Source of the DNA: Orbaceae bacterium lpD04
GTDB taxonomy: Bacteria > Pseudomonadota > Gammaproteobacteria > Enterobacterales > Orbaceae
NCBI GenBank assembly: GCA_036251935.1
Contig: CP133967.1
Span: 1,683,488-1,747,487 of the forward strand
Direction: 5' to 3'
Length of the DNA: 64,000 nucleotides
Shown: positions 31,104 to 40,861 of the stretch, piece by piece
Position numbering within the stretch: the stretch's first letter is position 1
Layout of the letters: the number at the start of each line of letters is the position of its first letter
Notes under the pieces: model-generated
Told to the model about the DNA's origin: nothing
The model's input: the letters and a program-made list of their open reading frames with translations, nothing else
Database searches by the model: none
Made by a program: the position numbers and the translations under genes

Positions 31104-32085
31104 TTACCTCATAATAATAATTTTATCTTGCTGTGACTTAGGTAGTGTTTTTATATGATCCATAAATATTTTTTTGATTAGCTGGCGTTAATACTCTAAA
31201 ATCAACAGGAACAAAATCAGCTTTTTCCAAATGTTTCCGAATAACCTCTTTACCTTTACCCTCATTCATATTTTTTCATAAAACTTATTTATGCCATCAA
31301 TTTCGTTTTGTGATAGTTTATCAGTTGTATACAATGCATCTACTGTTTTACCTTTATTTGGGCCAGATGTGATGACAAAATCTGGAGATGTGCCCTGCGT
31401 TGCTCCAGATGGTGACGTATAACGCTCCATTTTACATAAAGATGACTCAAGCTGTGCAGCCGCTGCCGCTTCGGTTGGTTTTAATTTACCACTGCCACCA
31501 AGATCTGGCGTATTCAGACGATCCTATCCTTCTAACGGTGTTTGCTTAATAAAATCATCGCTATTTTTAGTGATTAGCCCTATCTCCCCTTTCCAGCTTC
31601 TTTTTTTAATACTGTTAAAGTATTGTATTTGGCATCATAAATAACATCTTTGGTGATTGCTTTAACTTGATCAACTGCTGCGGTTTCCCGTTTTTTAGCA
31701 AAAACGGGATCTTTCTTCATTGCCTCAGCGAGTATTTTTATCTCTTCTTGTGTCAATTTGGCGCCACAACCAACACCAGCCATAAGTCCCATTGACGTGG
31801 CATCTGCGCCTATAAGTTCAATTGAAAAAGTACCTACACTATTTAGACATAATAAAGGATTTCCCAAACACGCTGATATTGCTGGAATAGCTGCTTCTAA
31901 AGCAATCGGAGCAGCAATTGCTACACCTAAAACTATGACCTGTGGCGTACCATATTTTTCTAGCCCATCATTATAACCTTTAATACCATCATCGATTGTT
32001 TTTTGCTCACATTCTTTATCACCACTACATCTAGATTCTGCAGCCTTAACTAAAGCCAGACCCAAATTATTATTCTCAACAACTG
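31104..32085 (-). pseudogene. Orphan CdiA-CT of the SGPNKGKTVD family, multiply disrupted
   Basis: Starts at a VENN motif (about 32069-32080) that directly follows the preceding immunity gene, then a glycine-rich linker (161 codons open, 31580-32065). The frame then shifts near 31584 and meets a TAG near 31525. It continues as NTPDLGGSGKLKPTEAAAA through VITSGPNKGKTVDALYTTD, shifts again near 31285 and ends with KIIIMR and a TAA at 31104. The same toxin family is encoded at 35181-37945. Activity unknown; clearly dead here. Confidence 0.7.
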
Positions 32086-32843
32086 CTTTTTCTACATTTT
32101 AATCTAGCTTGATTCAAACTAATCTTATTATCGCCATTTTTATAATCAGGATCTAATGTTTGTAAAGGATCATCAATCCAGCTACAAATAGAACAAACTT
32201 CCTCTTTTCCTTGCTGATTTAATGTATGATTACCACAGCAAGGACATTGGTATAATAAGTTAAGGGAGTTAATATTTAACCAATCACCATCTTTAATCTT
32301 TATTACATTCATTGTTTTATCAATAATAATTATTTTATTGAATTCATTGTTAAAATTAGTAAATATTTTTTTTCTTAGATCTTTAAATGTAACAGGTGAA
32401 TCAATTAAATTAATTACGATATTTTTATGCTCAGCATTTTTAATTATCTTTTTTATTTCTTTTAAAATAATGTTTATTTTATTAATCGTTGGGGAATAAT
32501 TGTAAAAAAAATCATTATTAATTTTGTAAAATGGAATTTTTATATTTGGCGATATACTATTAACTTGTGCCTTATATCCAAATAAAACTAGTACTTCTAT
32601 ACTTTTAATACCTCTTATAACTGATCTTCTATATTTAAGAATAAAATTAACCCAATTAGCTACAACAACAATTCCTCCACAGACAATCATCTTTTTAATC
32701 GGAAATTGAGTGATAATTTTTTGCCAATCAAAATGAGCATAGCTTATTAATTCTAATAATATAAATGCCCCTAAATAGGCTACAGGAAAAATAATTATAC
32801 CTAAAAAAGTTAAACGAAAAAAAAGCAATAAATAAAATTTCAT
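32076..32843 (-). CDS. Membrane immunity-like protein with a C-terminal CPCC zinc-ribbon domain
   Basis: A 255-residue protein. Residues 1-70 hold two membrane helices, the middle is Lys/Ile/Asn-rich, and residues about 205-245 form a cysteine-rich CPCC-type domain (QCPCCGNHTL and VCSICSWIDDP). The last few residues run into the VENN of the next module. Membrane anchoring suits immunity against the glycine-rich putative pore former just upstream. The CPCC domain occurs as a separate small protein in toxin loci, so this may be two proteins fused. Confidence 0.65.
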   Translation of the reverse strand: MKFYLLLFFRLTFLGIIIFPVAYLGAFILLELISYAHFDWQKIITQFPIKKMIVCGGIVVVANWVNFILKYRRSVIRGIKSIEVLVLFGYKAQVNSISPNIKIPFYKINNDFFYNYSPTINKINIILKEIKKIIKNAEHKNIVINLIDSPVTFKDLRKKIFTNFNNEFNKIIIIDKTMNVIKIKDGDWLNINSLNLLYQCPCCGNHTLNQQGKEEVCSICSWIDDPLQTLDPDYKNGDNKISLNQARLKCRKSSC

Positions 32844-32864
32844 TATTAATTCTCTATTTCTTTA

Positions 32865-33540
32865 TCATTTATTTGTTTGTTTCATATCATCACTAATATA
32901 GTCAGTGGCATTGTCACTAACAGCTTCTGATATAATCGAACCTACAATAGGCCCAGCAACTTTATCTACAACACTCCCACTACCACCACCAATAACCCCG
33001 CCAATAGTGCTAGAAACAGGATCTTTTCCATTTATTAGTGAACTAACAAAACCACTACTACCTCCTAATATAGAATTACCAACTACACCAAATTTTGAGC
33101 CTGCAGCACCTGTTATTGCAGATAAACTAAAATCAGTTAAATTAAACTGATCAAGAGGTTTGTTTATCAACTGATACACACCATTACTTCCAGCACTAAT
33201 CACAGAACTTTGCACAATAGCAACAGGGACACCAGCTTCAATAGCAACTGCTGCAGCTCCTACGATAACTCCTGGCGCACTATAAATATAAACAATCTCT
33301 GTACTGCCAGTTGACATCCCTTTACCTTTAATAAGTTCCCCAAATGCTTCAATAACCTCTTCTCTATTCATATATTCCGCTGGAGTTTTAGCTATAGAAG
33401 TATAATTTGCTCCTGTTTCTGGTGATAAACCAATAAAATCAACACCATTCAATGAACTAAACTCATTATTCTCAACCGCATTTTTACTACCTGCAACCGC
33501 GGTACCAACATCACTGACATTACCACCACTTCATGCGGCA
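32865..33540 (-). CDS. Orphan CdiA-CT, glycine-zipper putative pore former
   Basis: The frame carries SDVGTAVAGSKNAVENN (VENN at 33465-33476), then about 195 residues with repeated Gly-zipper helices (ITGAAGSKFGVVGNSILGG, GGVIGGGSGSVVDKVAG), typical of membrane-inserting CDI toxins. Upstream of the pre-toxin piece a TGA replaces the Gly codon of AAGSGG (about 33530), so no start is obvious and expression would need recombination onto an intact cdiA. The CT itself is undamaged. Its partner is the membrane protein at 32076-32843. Confidence 0.7.
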
Positions 33541-33634
33541 ACTAAGTTACTCAAAATCAGCTTTTGTTAACTGACCTGATTTATATAAATCAACTTAACA
33601 ATATCAACCTTGGTTCAGAGTGACATATATAAAA

Positions 33635-34036
33635 TCAATTAAGAATATCTTTACTCACATTACCATTTTCATAAAATTCTTTAAATACTTGTATTACTAA
33701 TGAAAAATCAGTAACGGTAGAAGCTTTTGCATAAGATTCTCCTAGTATAGATATAAATTCTTTAGAGACTGAATTATCATAAAAGGTTCTAACTTCAATA
33801 TCCCCATTAGTCATTAATGTTTCTAACATAATTAGATAATTATAATCAGAGTAAAGTACCATTTTATAAGGACGATGTTTATGTTCCTGATTATTGTCTA
33901 AAACTAAAACACCATTATATTTTTTTAAGATATTAAGATAATTAGTGAGTTCGTCAATTGACGGAGCTTTCTTTATAGGTAACTGAACTCGTGTATTTTT
34001 ATCTAAATAATACCCACCTAACTCAAATCTAAACAT
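33635..34036 (-). CDS. Orphan immunity protein, DUF6911-like
   Basis: A 133-residue soluble protein. MFRFELGGYYLD at the N-terminus, a middle RTFYDNSVSKEFISILGE, and the end FKEFYENGNVSKDILN are reminiscent of DUF6911 immunity proteins of polymorphic-toxin loci (family name from memory). No toxin lies directly upstream; only a degraded pre-toxin scar and a symE pseudogene do. It therefore survives as an orphan immunity gene. Confidence 0.6.
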   Translation of the reverse strand: MFRFELGGYYLDKNTRVQLPIKKAPSIDELTNYLNILKKYNGVLVLDNNQEHKHRPYKMVLYSDYNYLIMLETLMTNGDIEVRTFYDNSVSKEFISILGESYAKASTVTDFSLVIQVFKEFYENGNVSKDILN

Positions 34037-34225
34037 AATTGTTTAACCTCTTTTATTGATTTTATTCCTTACTTCCAGACATAAGTTTTGGGTAATCCTG
34101 TCTTATTATATACCGATTATACTAGTGTCCGTCACCAGCCTGCTAACAATTGTTGTAGCTGGCTTCACCTTAAATAGCGCCAAATAAGGCGACTGGTACC
34201 AGCTAGCCTACCTGAGATATTAGAT

Positions 34226-34422
34226 TGCTTTTTTCGTTCAAAATCTATCGTGATATATGTTTTTAATATAAAAATTGCGGCTGCAGCTTAAAGCTTATTA
34301 GTAAAATGATGGTGGGTTATGTCCGAATTGAAGATAGATAGTTTTTGCAATTGTTTCCGGAGATTGAGGGGCTGCTGAAAGAAAATAAGACGATGGTTAA
34401 GATGTTTTTAATTAAACAATGA
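34226..34422 (+). pseudogene. R2 block: non-coding leader plus tail of an XRE-like regulator, copy 1
   Basis: The block TTTTCGTTCAAAATCTATCG onward recurs at 40.1, 42.3, 45.0 and 47.2 kb. Its 3' part reads FLQLFPEIEGLLKENK then TMVKMFLIKQ and a stop, resembling the C-terminal tail of XRE-type regulators. An in-frame TAG precedes it, so it is a remnant. Such regulators often lie before symE-type genes, as here. The gap 34037-34225 holds a scrambled pre-toxin piece. Confidence 0.5.
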
Positions 34423-34490
34423 AATAAATATAAAACAATATATGAACGTAGCAGTAACAGGAGGTAACCTGATACCAATGCTTAATTATC

Positions 34491-34762
34491 ATGACTAACG
34501 CCCATTCTACGGCAAAAACCGATAAAACCATAACCACAAGTAAAACATTGCGAGAGTTCTCGCAGTAGCATTATATTACTTGCTATATCATCGTCCGCCA
34601 TGAACCTAAAGCAAACCGAACGCAGCCCCACTACAGCAAATACCCAGCACTACACCTAAAAGGGAACTGGCTGGAACAGTTCGGCTTTGCGCCCGGGCAG
34701 CCCGTTATAATTACTGCAAAAAAGGCAAGTTGATTGTCCAACTTACGAAGCCGATCGCATAG
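34491..34762 (+). pseudogene. symE-like pseudogene
   Basis: Begins MTNAHSTAKTDK and ends in the SymE-type core HYSKYPALHLKGNWLEQFG and PVIITAKK. SymE proteins are SOS-linked RNA-cleaving or nucleoid-condensing toxins with an AbrB-like fold. This copy has an in-frame TAG after FSQ and is one A short in its 3' A-run, which puts a stop before the last third. It is the longest copy in one frame. Confidence 0.7.
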
Positions 34763-34818
34763 TTGAAAGATAATTTAGTCAGTTCTGCGAAGTAGATAGC
34801 AAAACTGGGTTAAACATT

Positions 34819-35154
34819 TTAAGACTGGTACAATGGGGAGCTCTGCATCTTTGGCTTAATTTCATTAAACCAAGCCTTATAAACAAGTTCTTTAGGATAG
34901 TGATTATAAAAATTCTCTATCTTATCTAAATCAATTTCAATAGCTTTCTCAAGCTGTTTGTAACATTGCATATATTGTTCTTGGGTTAATTCACTAAAAT
35001 CAATATACCCGTAAAACATATCATAAAAAAAATAAACTTTTTCATCTACACCCACTTGCTGAATATAAGGTCTCCAATAATCAGCAAGAACATCAATAAA
35101 CGTAGAACCAAAACCTGTAACATTATCTTTACCAAAAACAAAAGCATTTGCCAT
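34819..35154 (-). CDS. Putative CDI immunity protein
   Basis: A 111-residue acidic protein with aromatic-rich blocks (DYWRPYIQQVG, VYFFYDMFYGYIDF). No family recognised. It directly follows the toxin at 35181; the extended toxin frame would end 2 bases before this ATG. Intact. Confidence 0.65.
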   Translation of the reverse strand: MANAFVFGKDNVTGFGSTFIDVLADYWRPYIQQVGVDEKVYFFYDMFYGYIDFSELTQEQYMQCYKQLEKAIEIDLDKIENFYNHYPKELVYKAWFNEIKPKMQSSPLYQS

Positions 35155-35180
35155 AATTACCTCATAATATAAAGTTTTGA

Positions 35181-37945
35181 TTACTGTGATTTTGATAAAG
35201 TATTGATATAGCTTTCAAGTCGTTGTTGATTTTCAAGTGTCAACTTTCTAAAATCCAAAGGAACAATATCAGCTTTATCTAAATGAGTATGAAGAACTTC
35301 AATATTGTTATCCCAATTATTGTTAAAAAATTGATTCATGGCATTGATTTCTTTTTCTGTACCATTAGCAGTGGTGAACATAAAATCAACTGTTTTCCCT
35401 TTATTTGGGCCGCTTGTAAAAACAAAATCAGCTAAATTATCCTTATCTTTAATACGTTCAACTTTTCCACCTAACAATTTTTCTAAATCAGTCGCAGCTG
35501 AACCTTCTGCTAACTTTACTTTTCCTGCATGTGGATCTACTGTTAATTTGCCAACACGATCAACTTCACTCTTTATTGTTTCTGACTCTTTTGTAGTTAA
35601 TTTATTACCAGAAGATAGACTTGAAGAGGCTAAATTAGCCAACCCTTTTGCTGAAGCTAAACCTGTTGCGGCATTAAACAACAAATCCCCATTAGATTCA
35701 GAAATATTTAGTAATTTCGCCAGTCCTTTTCCTGTTTGTGTTGCATAACTCTTACCATCAATAATCACTGTCACTCCAGTTGTCGCATTATCAATGGCAG
35801 ACCAAGTTAATAATGCACTTGGAGCACACCCAACTACGCTTGTACAAGCAGGAGAAAGCGTCATTGCTAAAGCCCCTTCTCCTGCTGCAAATCCAACTTG
35901 GAGTGCCCCACCTACACGGGTTGTCACACTGTATTCATTATTAATATAAGCAGCTGAATCTACAAACTTATCAACACTTGTATACTCAAACAGCTTTTCA
36001 ACGGTTTCATAAGTAATTGGATAAAAACCAGTTACATCTGGTACAAAATTCGTTTTTATATACTCTTGCAACGCTAACGCTTCACGGTAAGATTTTAGCT
36101 CATCAGTACTACCTAGCTCTTCCAATGTTTGATATAGCTTTTTCATTGGATCATCGTCAGCGAGTTCCGCTGAACAATTTATTAATGTACAAGCTGCTGC
36201 CTGATAAAGTAGCTTTTCTTGTTCATTATCTTTAGCTAGTCCATCGATTGGCTTTTGCTCTTCAACCGTAGCCAAACGGTTATTCTCAACTGCATTCTTA
36301 CTACCAGCAACCGCGGTACCAACATCACCAATATTACCGCCACTTCCTGCTGCAACAGCAAGGCCACTGGCTAATTGCGCTAAGGCGCTGATGTTTTCTT
36401 TTTCAGCTTGGGTTAAGTTGCTTGGGTCTCGATCATTATACAGGGTTTTACGAATATAATCAGCTGCCGCTTCACCCGAAACCGCACCAATACCGCCCGC
36501 TAATGCCGAGTTACCTTGTGCGGCTGCAACTCCGGCACCGAGGAGCGCATGAGCGATTAAATTGGCTGCTTTATCCTCGGTCTTCCAATCTTTGGCCGCC
36601 TCATCATAATGACCGGTTTGCTTTTTAATTTGCTCAGCCAAATAAGGTGCACTGGCGCCAGCTAGCCCACCGGTAATATCGCCACTAATAATGCCGATAA
36701 CAATGGCACTGGCCGCATCAAGCCCTTTGCTAAAGCCATCGCCCATACTACCAATGCCATTTTTCTGCACCAGTTGATTGACCGTATAATTATAAATCGC
36801 TTCTGGTGTCGATTTAAGGCTTCGATAGCTTCGTCTTTTTGTTTATCACTTACGCCACCTTGCGCTTTCAGTTCAAGCTGCGCCTCTATCTTACTGTATT
36901 TTTGCCCTAAGTTTTTACCTTGTACAACAATGTCCCGAACTAAATCGATGGCATCCATGCGGTCTTGTTCTTTTTGTTTATCAAAGATTTGTCCTAATGG
37001 ATTATTGGCGTTTTCAGTGTTACGGCTTAACTCATCAATATTTTGTTTTTGCTCATCTTGATTACGCACAATTAACTTGCCGTCTTCTACCGCTGACTTG
37101 GTGGTACTTGAAGCGCTATCACTGTTGTGATAAATCGATGGCATACCCGCTGTCGGTGATGTGCCGCTAGTACCAATACTTACCGATACATGGCTGACAT
37201 CAAAGTCGGCTTTGTTTTCAATATCACTAAAGCTAATGGTGCCAGTGTCGAGTTTATTGTTTGATTTATCCTCAGCGGTTGAGGCAATGACCGCCCCTTT
37301 AAGGTCGGTATTATTGCCAACGGTCACATCAAAGCCATTTTTACCAGCAAAAATACCCGACTGGTCGGTGACGCTGGCCCAATTACTGTCCATTTTGGTT
37401 TGTGATAACGCTAAGTTACCACTAAAACCTGTACCAAATGAGCCATTGACCGAAGCGGTGATTTTATCATAATCGTAGTAGTCACTGTCTTGCAATGACT
37501 CAATATTGAGGTTATGACCCACGTCCAATTTAACGCTATCGCCTTTTAACTGCGCACCGACCAAGCTGGTATTATTACCGGTTTTAACTGTCAGGTTTTT
37601 ACCGGCATCAACAATCCCTTCACTCCACGCGCTGCCATCGGCATTTTCACGCTCACGGCTAAAGTTGGCATTACCAGTAAAGCGCAGTCCCGTTTGGTCG
37701 CCACCGACCGTAAAACTGATCCCCACGCCGCCGCCATAGCTTTTTTCATCTTTATCGCTATGCTGCGTATTGACTGCGCCTAGCATCGTTAAATCGTGGC
37801 CCGCATCAAGGCTAATATCTTGCCCCGTTTTAACCTCACTGCCTTTCACCGACAAGTCTTTCCCGCATTAACCGTCACATTGCCTTCAGTGCTACCGACA
37901 GTGCTTGCTTGGTAGCCTCGCTGCGTGTCCGTTGTGGTGGTAGAA
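35181..37945 (-). pseudogene. Orphan CdiA module (FHA repeats, pre-toxin, SGPNKGKTVD-type CT), frameshifted
   Basis: From the 5' end: FHA repeat region (GGGVGISFTVGGDQTG, NGSFGTGFSG), the linker NPLGQIFDKQKEQD, the pre-toxin domain with VENN, then a CT of about 400 residues ending in FVFTSGPNKGKTVDFMF and LENQQRLESYINTL. Three lesions are visible: a one-base loss near 37866, a 16-base loss near 36806 between TGTCG direct repeats (compare 56500-56525), and a terminal CAA-to-TAA change. The last removes SKLYIMR, which still follows the stop in frame. Toxin activity is unknown. The region 37946-38053 is non-coding. Confidence 0.75.
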
Positions 37946-38053
37946 GGCACTATAAACTAGGATTTATTTCGCCAGCTAAATTTGAGTATAATTTATTAAA
38001 AACTGCCTAAAAGTGTCTCCAATTTTAGTTGACCGTTACAAGGATTATATTTA

Positions 38054-38389
38054 CTATTTATTAGAGAGGTCCATAGCAATAGCTAGAGTCAACTTAGATG
38101 ATTTATCCTTAATTTTTTTAGAATATTCATTTAATGATTCTACATGTATATCACTAATTGAATAATCTAACCGGGACAATTCAAACTCGATAATATACTC
38201 ACCATTAACTAACAAAGTATATATATCCTCAGCTTGTTCGATAATTTGACTTAAACAATAACTATGTTTAACTTCGTCAAAATGACTAACTAAGAGATTA
38301 TATATAACCTCATCACTTAAAAGAATCCGCTCAAATTTTTCTAATCTCTCTCTTATTAAGCTTTCTGTCCTAGAACCTATTAATCTCAT
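38054..38389 (-). CDS. Putative CDI immunity protein, paralogue of 43429-43746
   Basis: A 111-residue protein. IIEQAEDIYTLLVNGEYII and the following SRLDYSISD match the protein at 43429-43746 (MIEQGEDIYTYLINGESVI, SRIDNSI). Each lies right after a toxin with the same CT type and overlaps it by 4 bases, so they form two divergent alleles of one toxin-immunity system. Confidence 0.7.
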   Translation of the reverse strand: MRLIGSRTESLIRERLEKFERILLSDEVIYNLLVSHFDEVKHSYCLSQIIEQAEDIYTLLVNGEYIIEFELSRLDYSISDIHVESLNEYSKKIKDKSSKLTLAIAMDLSNK

Positions 38390-40050
38390 TTTATTCTTCC
38401 TGGTGTTGTTGTAATCAAATTACCTTTACTAAATTTATCTACACCTATATTTTTATCAAATGTAATAACTCGCTCGAAACGAGGCCCATCAGCACTATCA
38501 ATAACTCTACTAATAGGTACTTTAGAAACTTGCTTACTTTGAAGTATTGTTTTCAATTCAGATTGACTAATTGTGAATTGGCTAGCATTTTTATCTGAAA
38601 AATGGCGCTCAACAACATGATTCCAGCCAGTCTTATTATCGCCATTTTGAATATTAATACGAGACTGAGTAATTAAATGTTCTAATTCAGCCTTGGCAAC
38701 TATCGTATCTGATCCATTTGATACCTTATAACCATTACTTGTTGTACCAGTCATCCCCTTTCCTGGAATTGTTGCCGTACTACTTGACTGAGAGCCTGGA
38801 TTTGTCACTGACACAGAATCTGATATTCCTCCTGTATGTTCTACTTTTGGCACATCAATCGAAGAGCCACTTGTCGGTGTTTCAACTTTAGTCGGAGGAC
38901 TACTTGCTTGAGCTCCTAAGTTTGATGATGATTTGGAATTATTTGTTTCAGTTGGTTTTAAAATATTATCTGTTTTGTTAATAATTTTACCACCAGTAGA
39001 AATCAGCTCATTACCTAACTTGTCCACCATTTTTACTTTTTGACCATAACCTAAAGTAAATACACCAAGCACTCCCCACAAACGATCGACTTCATCTCCA
39101 GATAAACTTCTACCTTTCCAGATGATATAAATTGAGTCAGCTTCACCAACTAATGGTGATAAGGTTGTAAACTCAATAAGTTGGCTAACACCTTTATCAA
39201 ACTCCTTTTTAATAACTTCATTAACTTTACCCGTACAAACTTGAGCACTCATTCCTGACGTACATATATCTGCTGCAATTTTTGCAACTCTTTCTTCATG
39301 TTGTTTATCAAAAATTTCAATAAAATTATCATTTCTATTAAAACCTGTTAGCTGTTGTAATTCATTATTCTCAACTGTATTCTTACTACCGGCAACCGCG
39401 GTACCCGTGTCGGCAATGCTTCCGCCACTTCCTGCGGCAACAGCTAAGCCACTGGCGATTTGCGCAAGGGCGCTGATATTGGCTTTTTCTTGTTCGGTTA
39501 AGTCTTTAGGATCTCGATCATCATACAAGTTTTTACGAATATAATCAGCCACAACTTCGCCACTTACGGCGCCAACCCCACCGGCTAATGCTGAGTTACC
39601 TTGTGCTGCTGCAACCGCAGCACCGAGGAGCGCATGAGCAATTAAATTAGCTGCTTTATCATCAGTCTTCCAATCTTTGGCCGCCTCATCATAATGACCG
39701 GTTTGCTTTTTAATTTGCTCAGCCAAATAAGGCGCACTGGCGCCAGCTAGTCCACCGGTAATATCGCCACTAATAATGCCGATAACAATGGCACTGGCCG
39801 CATCAAGCCCTTTGCTAAAGCCATCACCCATACTACCAATGCCATTTTTCTGCACCAGTTGATTGATGGTATAGTTTTCAATATCTTTGTCGCTGGCATT
39901 CTTACCTAAGGCTGCGATAGCAGCATCTTTTTGTTCGTTACTTACGCCGCCTTGCGCTTTTAGTTCAAGCTGCGCCTCTATTTTACTGTATTTTTGCCCT
40001 AAGTTTTTACCTTGTACAACAATGTCCCGAACTAAATCGATGGCATTCAT
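38386..40050 (-). CDS. Orphan CdiA-CT module, RHF-type toxin with short C-terminal deletion
   Basis: A 554-residue open frame: pre-toxin domain (GSMGDGFSKGLDAASAIVIG), VENNELQQL boundary, a Ser/Thr/Pro-rich linker, and a CT with ITQSRINIQNGD, WNHVVERHFSDKNASQFTIS and FERVITFDKNIGVDKFS. Against the homologue at 43743-44945 it lacks 13 residues (GKPTNTMTVLTDK) just before the end, which may impair it. The ATG at 40050 is at the joint with the R2 block and has no good ribosome site. Confidence 0.7.
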   Translation of the reverse strand: MNAIDLVRDIVVQGKNLGQKYSKIEAQLELKAQGGVSNEQKDAAIAALGKNASDKDIENYTINQLVQKNGIGSMGDGFSKGLDAASAIVIGIISGDITGGLAGASAPYLAEQIKKQTGHYDEAAKDWKTDDKAANLIAHALLGAAVAAAQGNSALAGGVGAVSGEVVADYIRKNLYDDRDPKDLTEQEKANISALAQIASGLAVAAGSGGSIADTGTAVAGSKNTVENNELQQLTGFNRNDNFIEIFDKQHEERVAKIAADICTSGMSAQVCTGKVNEVIKKEFDKGVSQLIEFTTLSPLVGEADSIYIIWKGRSLSGDEVDRLWGVLGVFTLGYGQKVKMVDKLGNELISTGGKIINKTDNILKPTETNNSKSSSNLGAQASSPPTKVETPTSGSSIDVPKVEHTGGISDSVSVTNPGSQSSSTATIPGKGMTGTTSNGYKVSNGSDTIVAKAELEHLITQSRINIQNGDNKTGWNHVVERHFSDKNASQFTISQSELKTILQSKQVSKVPISRVIDSADGPRFERVITFDKNIGVDKFSKGNLITTTPGRIK

Positions 40051-40065
40051 TTAACAGTGCATTAG

Positions 40066-40265
40066 CTTGCTTAGTTTTCGTTCAAAATTTATCGTGATAT
40101 ATGTTTTAATATAAAAATTGCGGCTGTAGATCATAGCTTATTAGTGAGATGATAGCGGGTTATGTCCGATTTAATGACAGAGAGTTTTTTAAGCTGATTA
40201 AAGCGATTGAGAAGCTGCCGAAAGAAGATAAGATAATGGTTAAGATATTTTTAGTTAAACAATGA
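40066..40265 (+). pseudogene. R2 block with XRE-like tail, copy 2
   Basis: Same leader as at 34.2 kb; the tail reads GYVRFNDREFFKLIKAIEKL, then PKEDKIMVKIFLVKQ and a stop, the cleanest of the copies. Its 5' part is cut by the joint with the toxin module. A degraded symE start (AAAACCGATAAAACC) follows at about 40300. The rest of 40266-40511 shows nothing else. Confidence 0.5.
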
Positions 40266-40511
40266 AATAAATATAAAACAATATATTAATTCAGTAGTTA
40301 CAGGCAAAAACCGATAAAACCAAAACCGCAAGTAAAACATTGCGATGGAGATCGCATAAGCAACAAATATGAAATAGATCGCAGAACTGAGTTAGGCTAA
40401 GAGGATTACAACAGAAAAAAACTAACCAATATTGATCATCGCCAAAATATAAATATAATGTTACAGACAAAGATATTGCAAGATCACTCACAATATCTTT
40501 AATGAAATGAA

Positions 40512-40853
40512 TCAAATAATAAATGATTGCTTTACATCATCATTAAAAAGAACTAGTTTATATATATTTTCAAAGCACGCGCATTCCTTACTAAAGCTAA
40601 TATCGCCTTCTATTTCTATCCTCACTGAATAGTATAAATAAATTCCACCAACAAGAACACCTAAAATCTCATCCTGAGACATTACAATATCAGCTATATT
40701 TGAAGGTAACATAATAAAAGGATCGTTTGGCATAAACTCTTCCTTATCTGAAATAAAAACCGTTATATTCTTCCCGCCTAAAACATAAAAATATCCTTGC
40801 AAATAAACGAAGCCAGATTGATGTTTATTAATTATTTCATTTACTGATGTCAT
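40512..40853 (-). CDS. Putative immunity protein for the C39-like toxin
   Basis: A 113-residue protein with beta-rich hydrophobic segments (GFVYLQGYFYVLGGKNITVF, EILGVLVGGIYLYYSV). No known family recognised. It follows the peptidase-like toxin by 8 bases and is intact, whereas the toxin carries an in-frame stop. Confidence 0.65.
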   Translation of the reverse strand: MTSVNEIINKHQSGFVYLQGYFYVLGGKNITVFISDKEEFMPNDPFIMLPSNIADIVMSQDEILGVLVGGIYLYYSVRIEIEGDISFSKECACFENIYKLVLFNDDVKQSFII

Positions 40854-40861
40854 CTTTTTTC

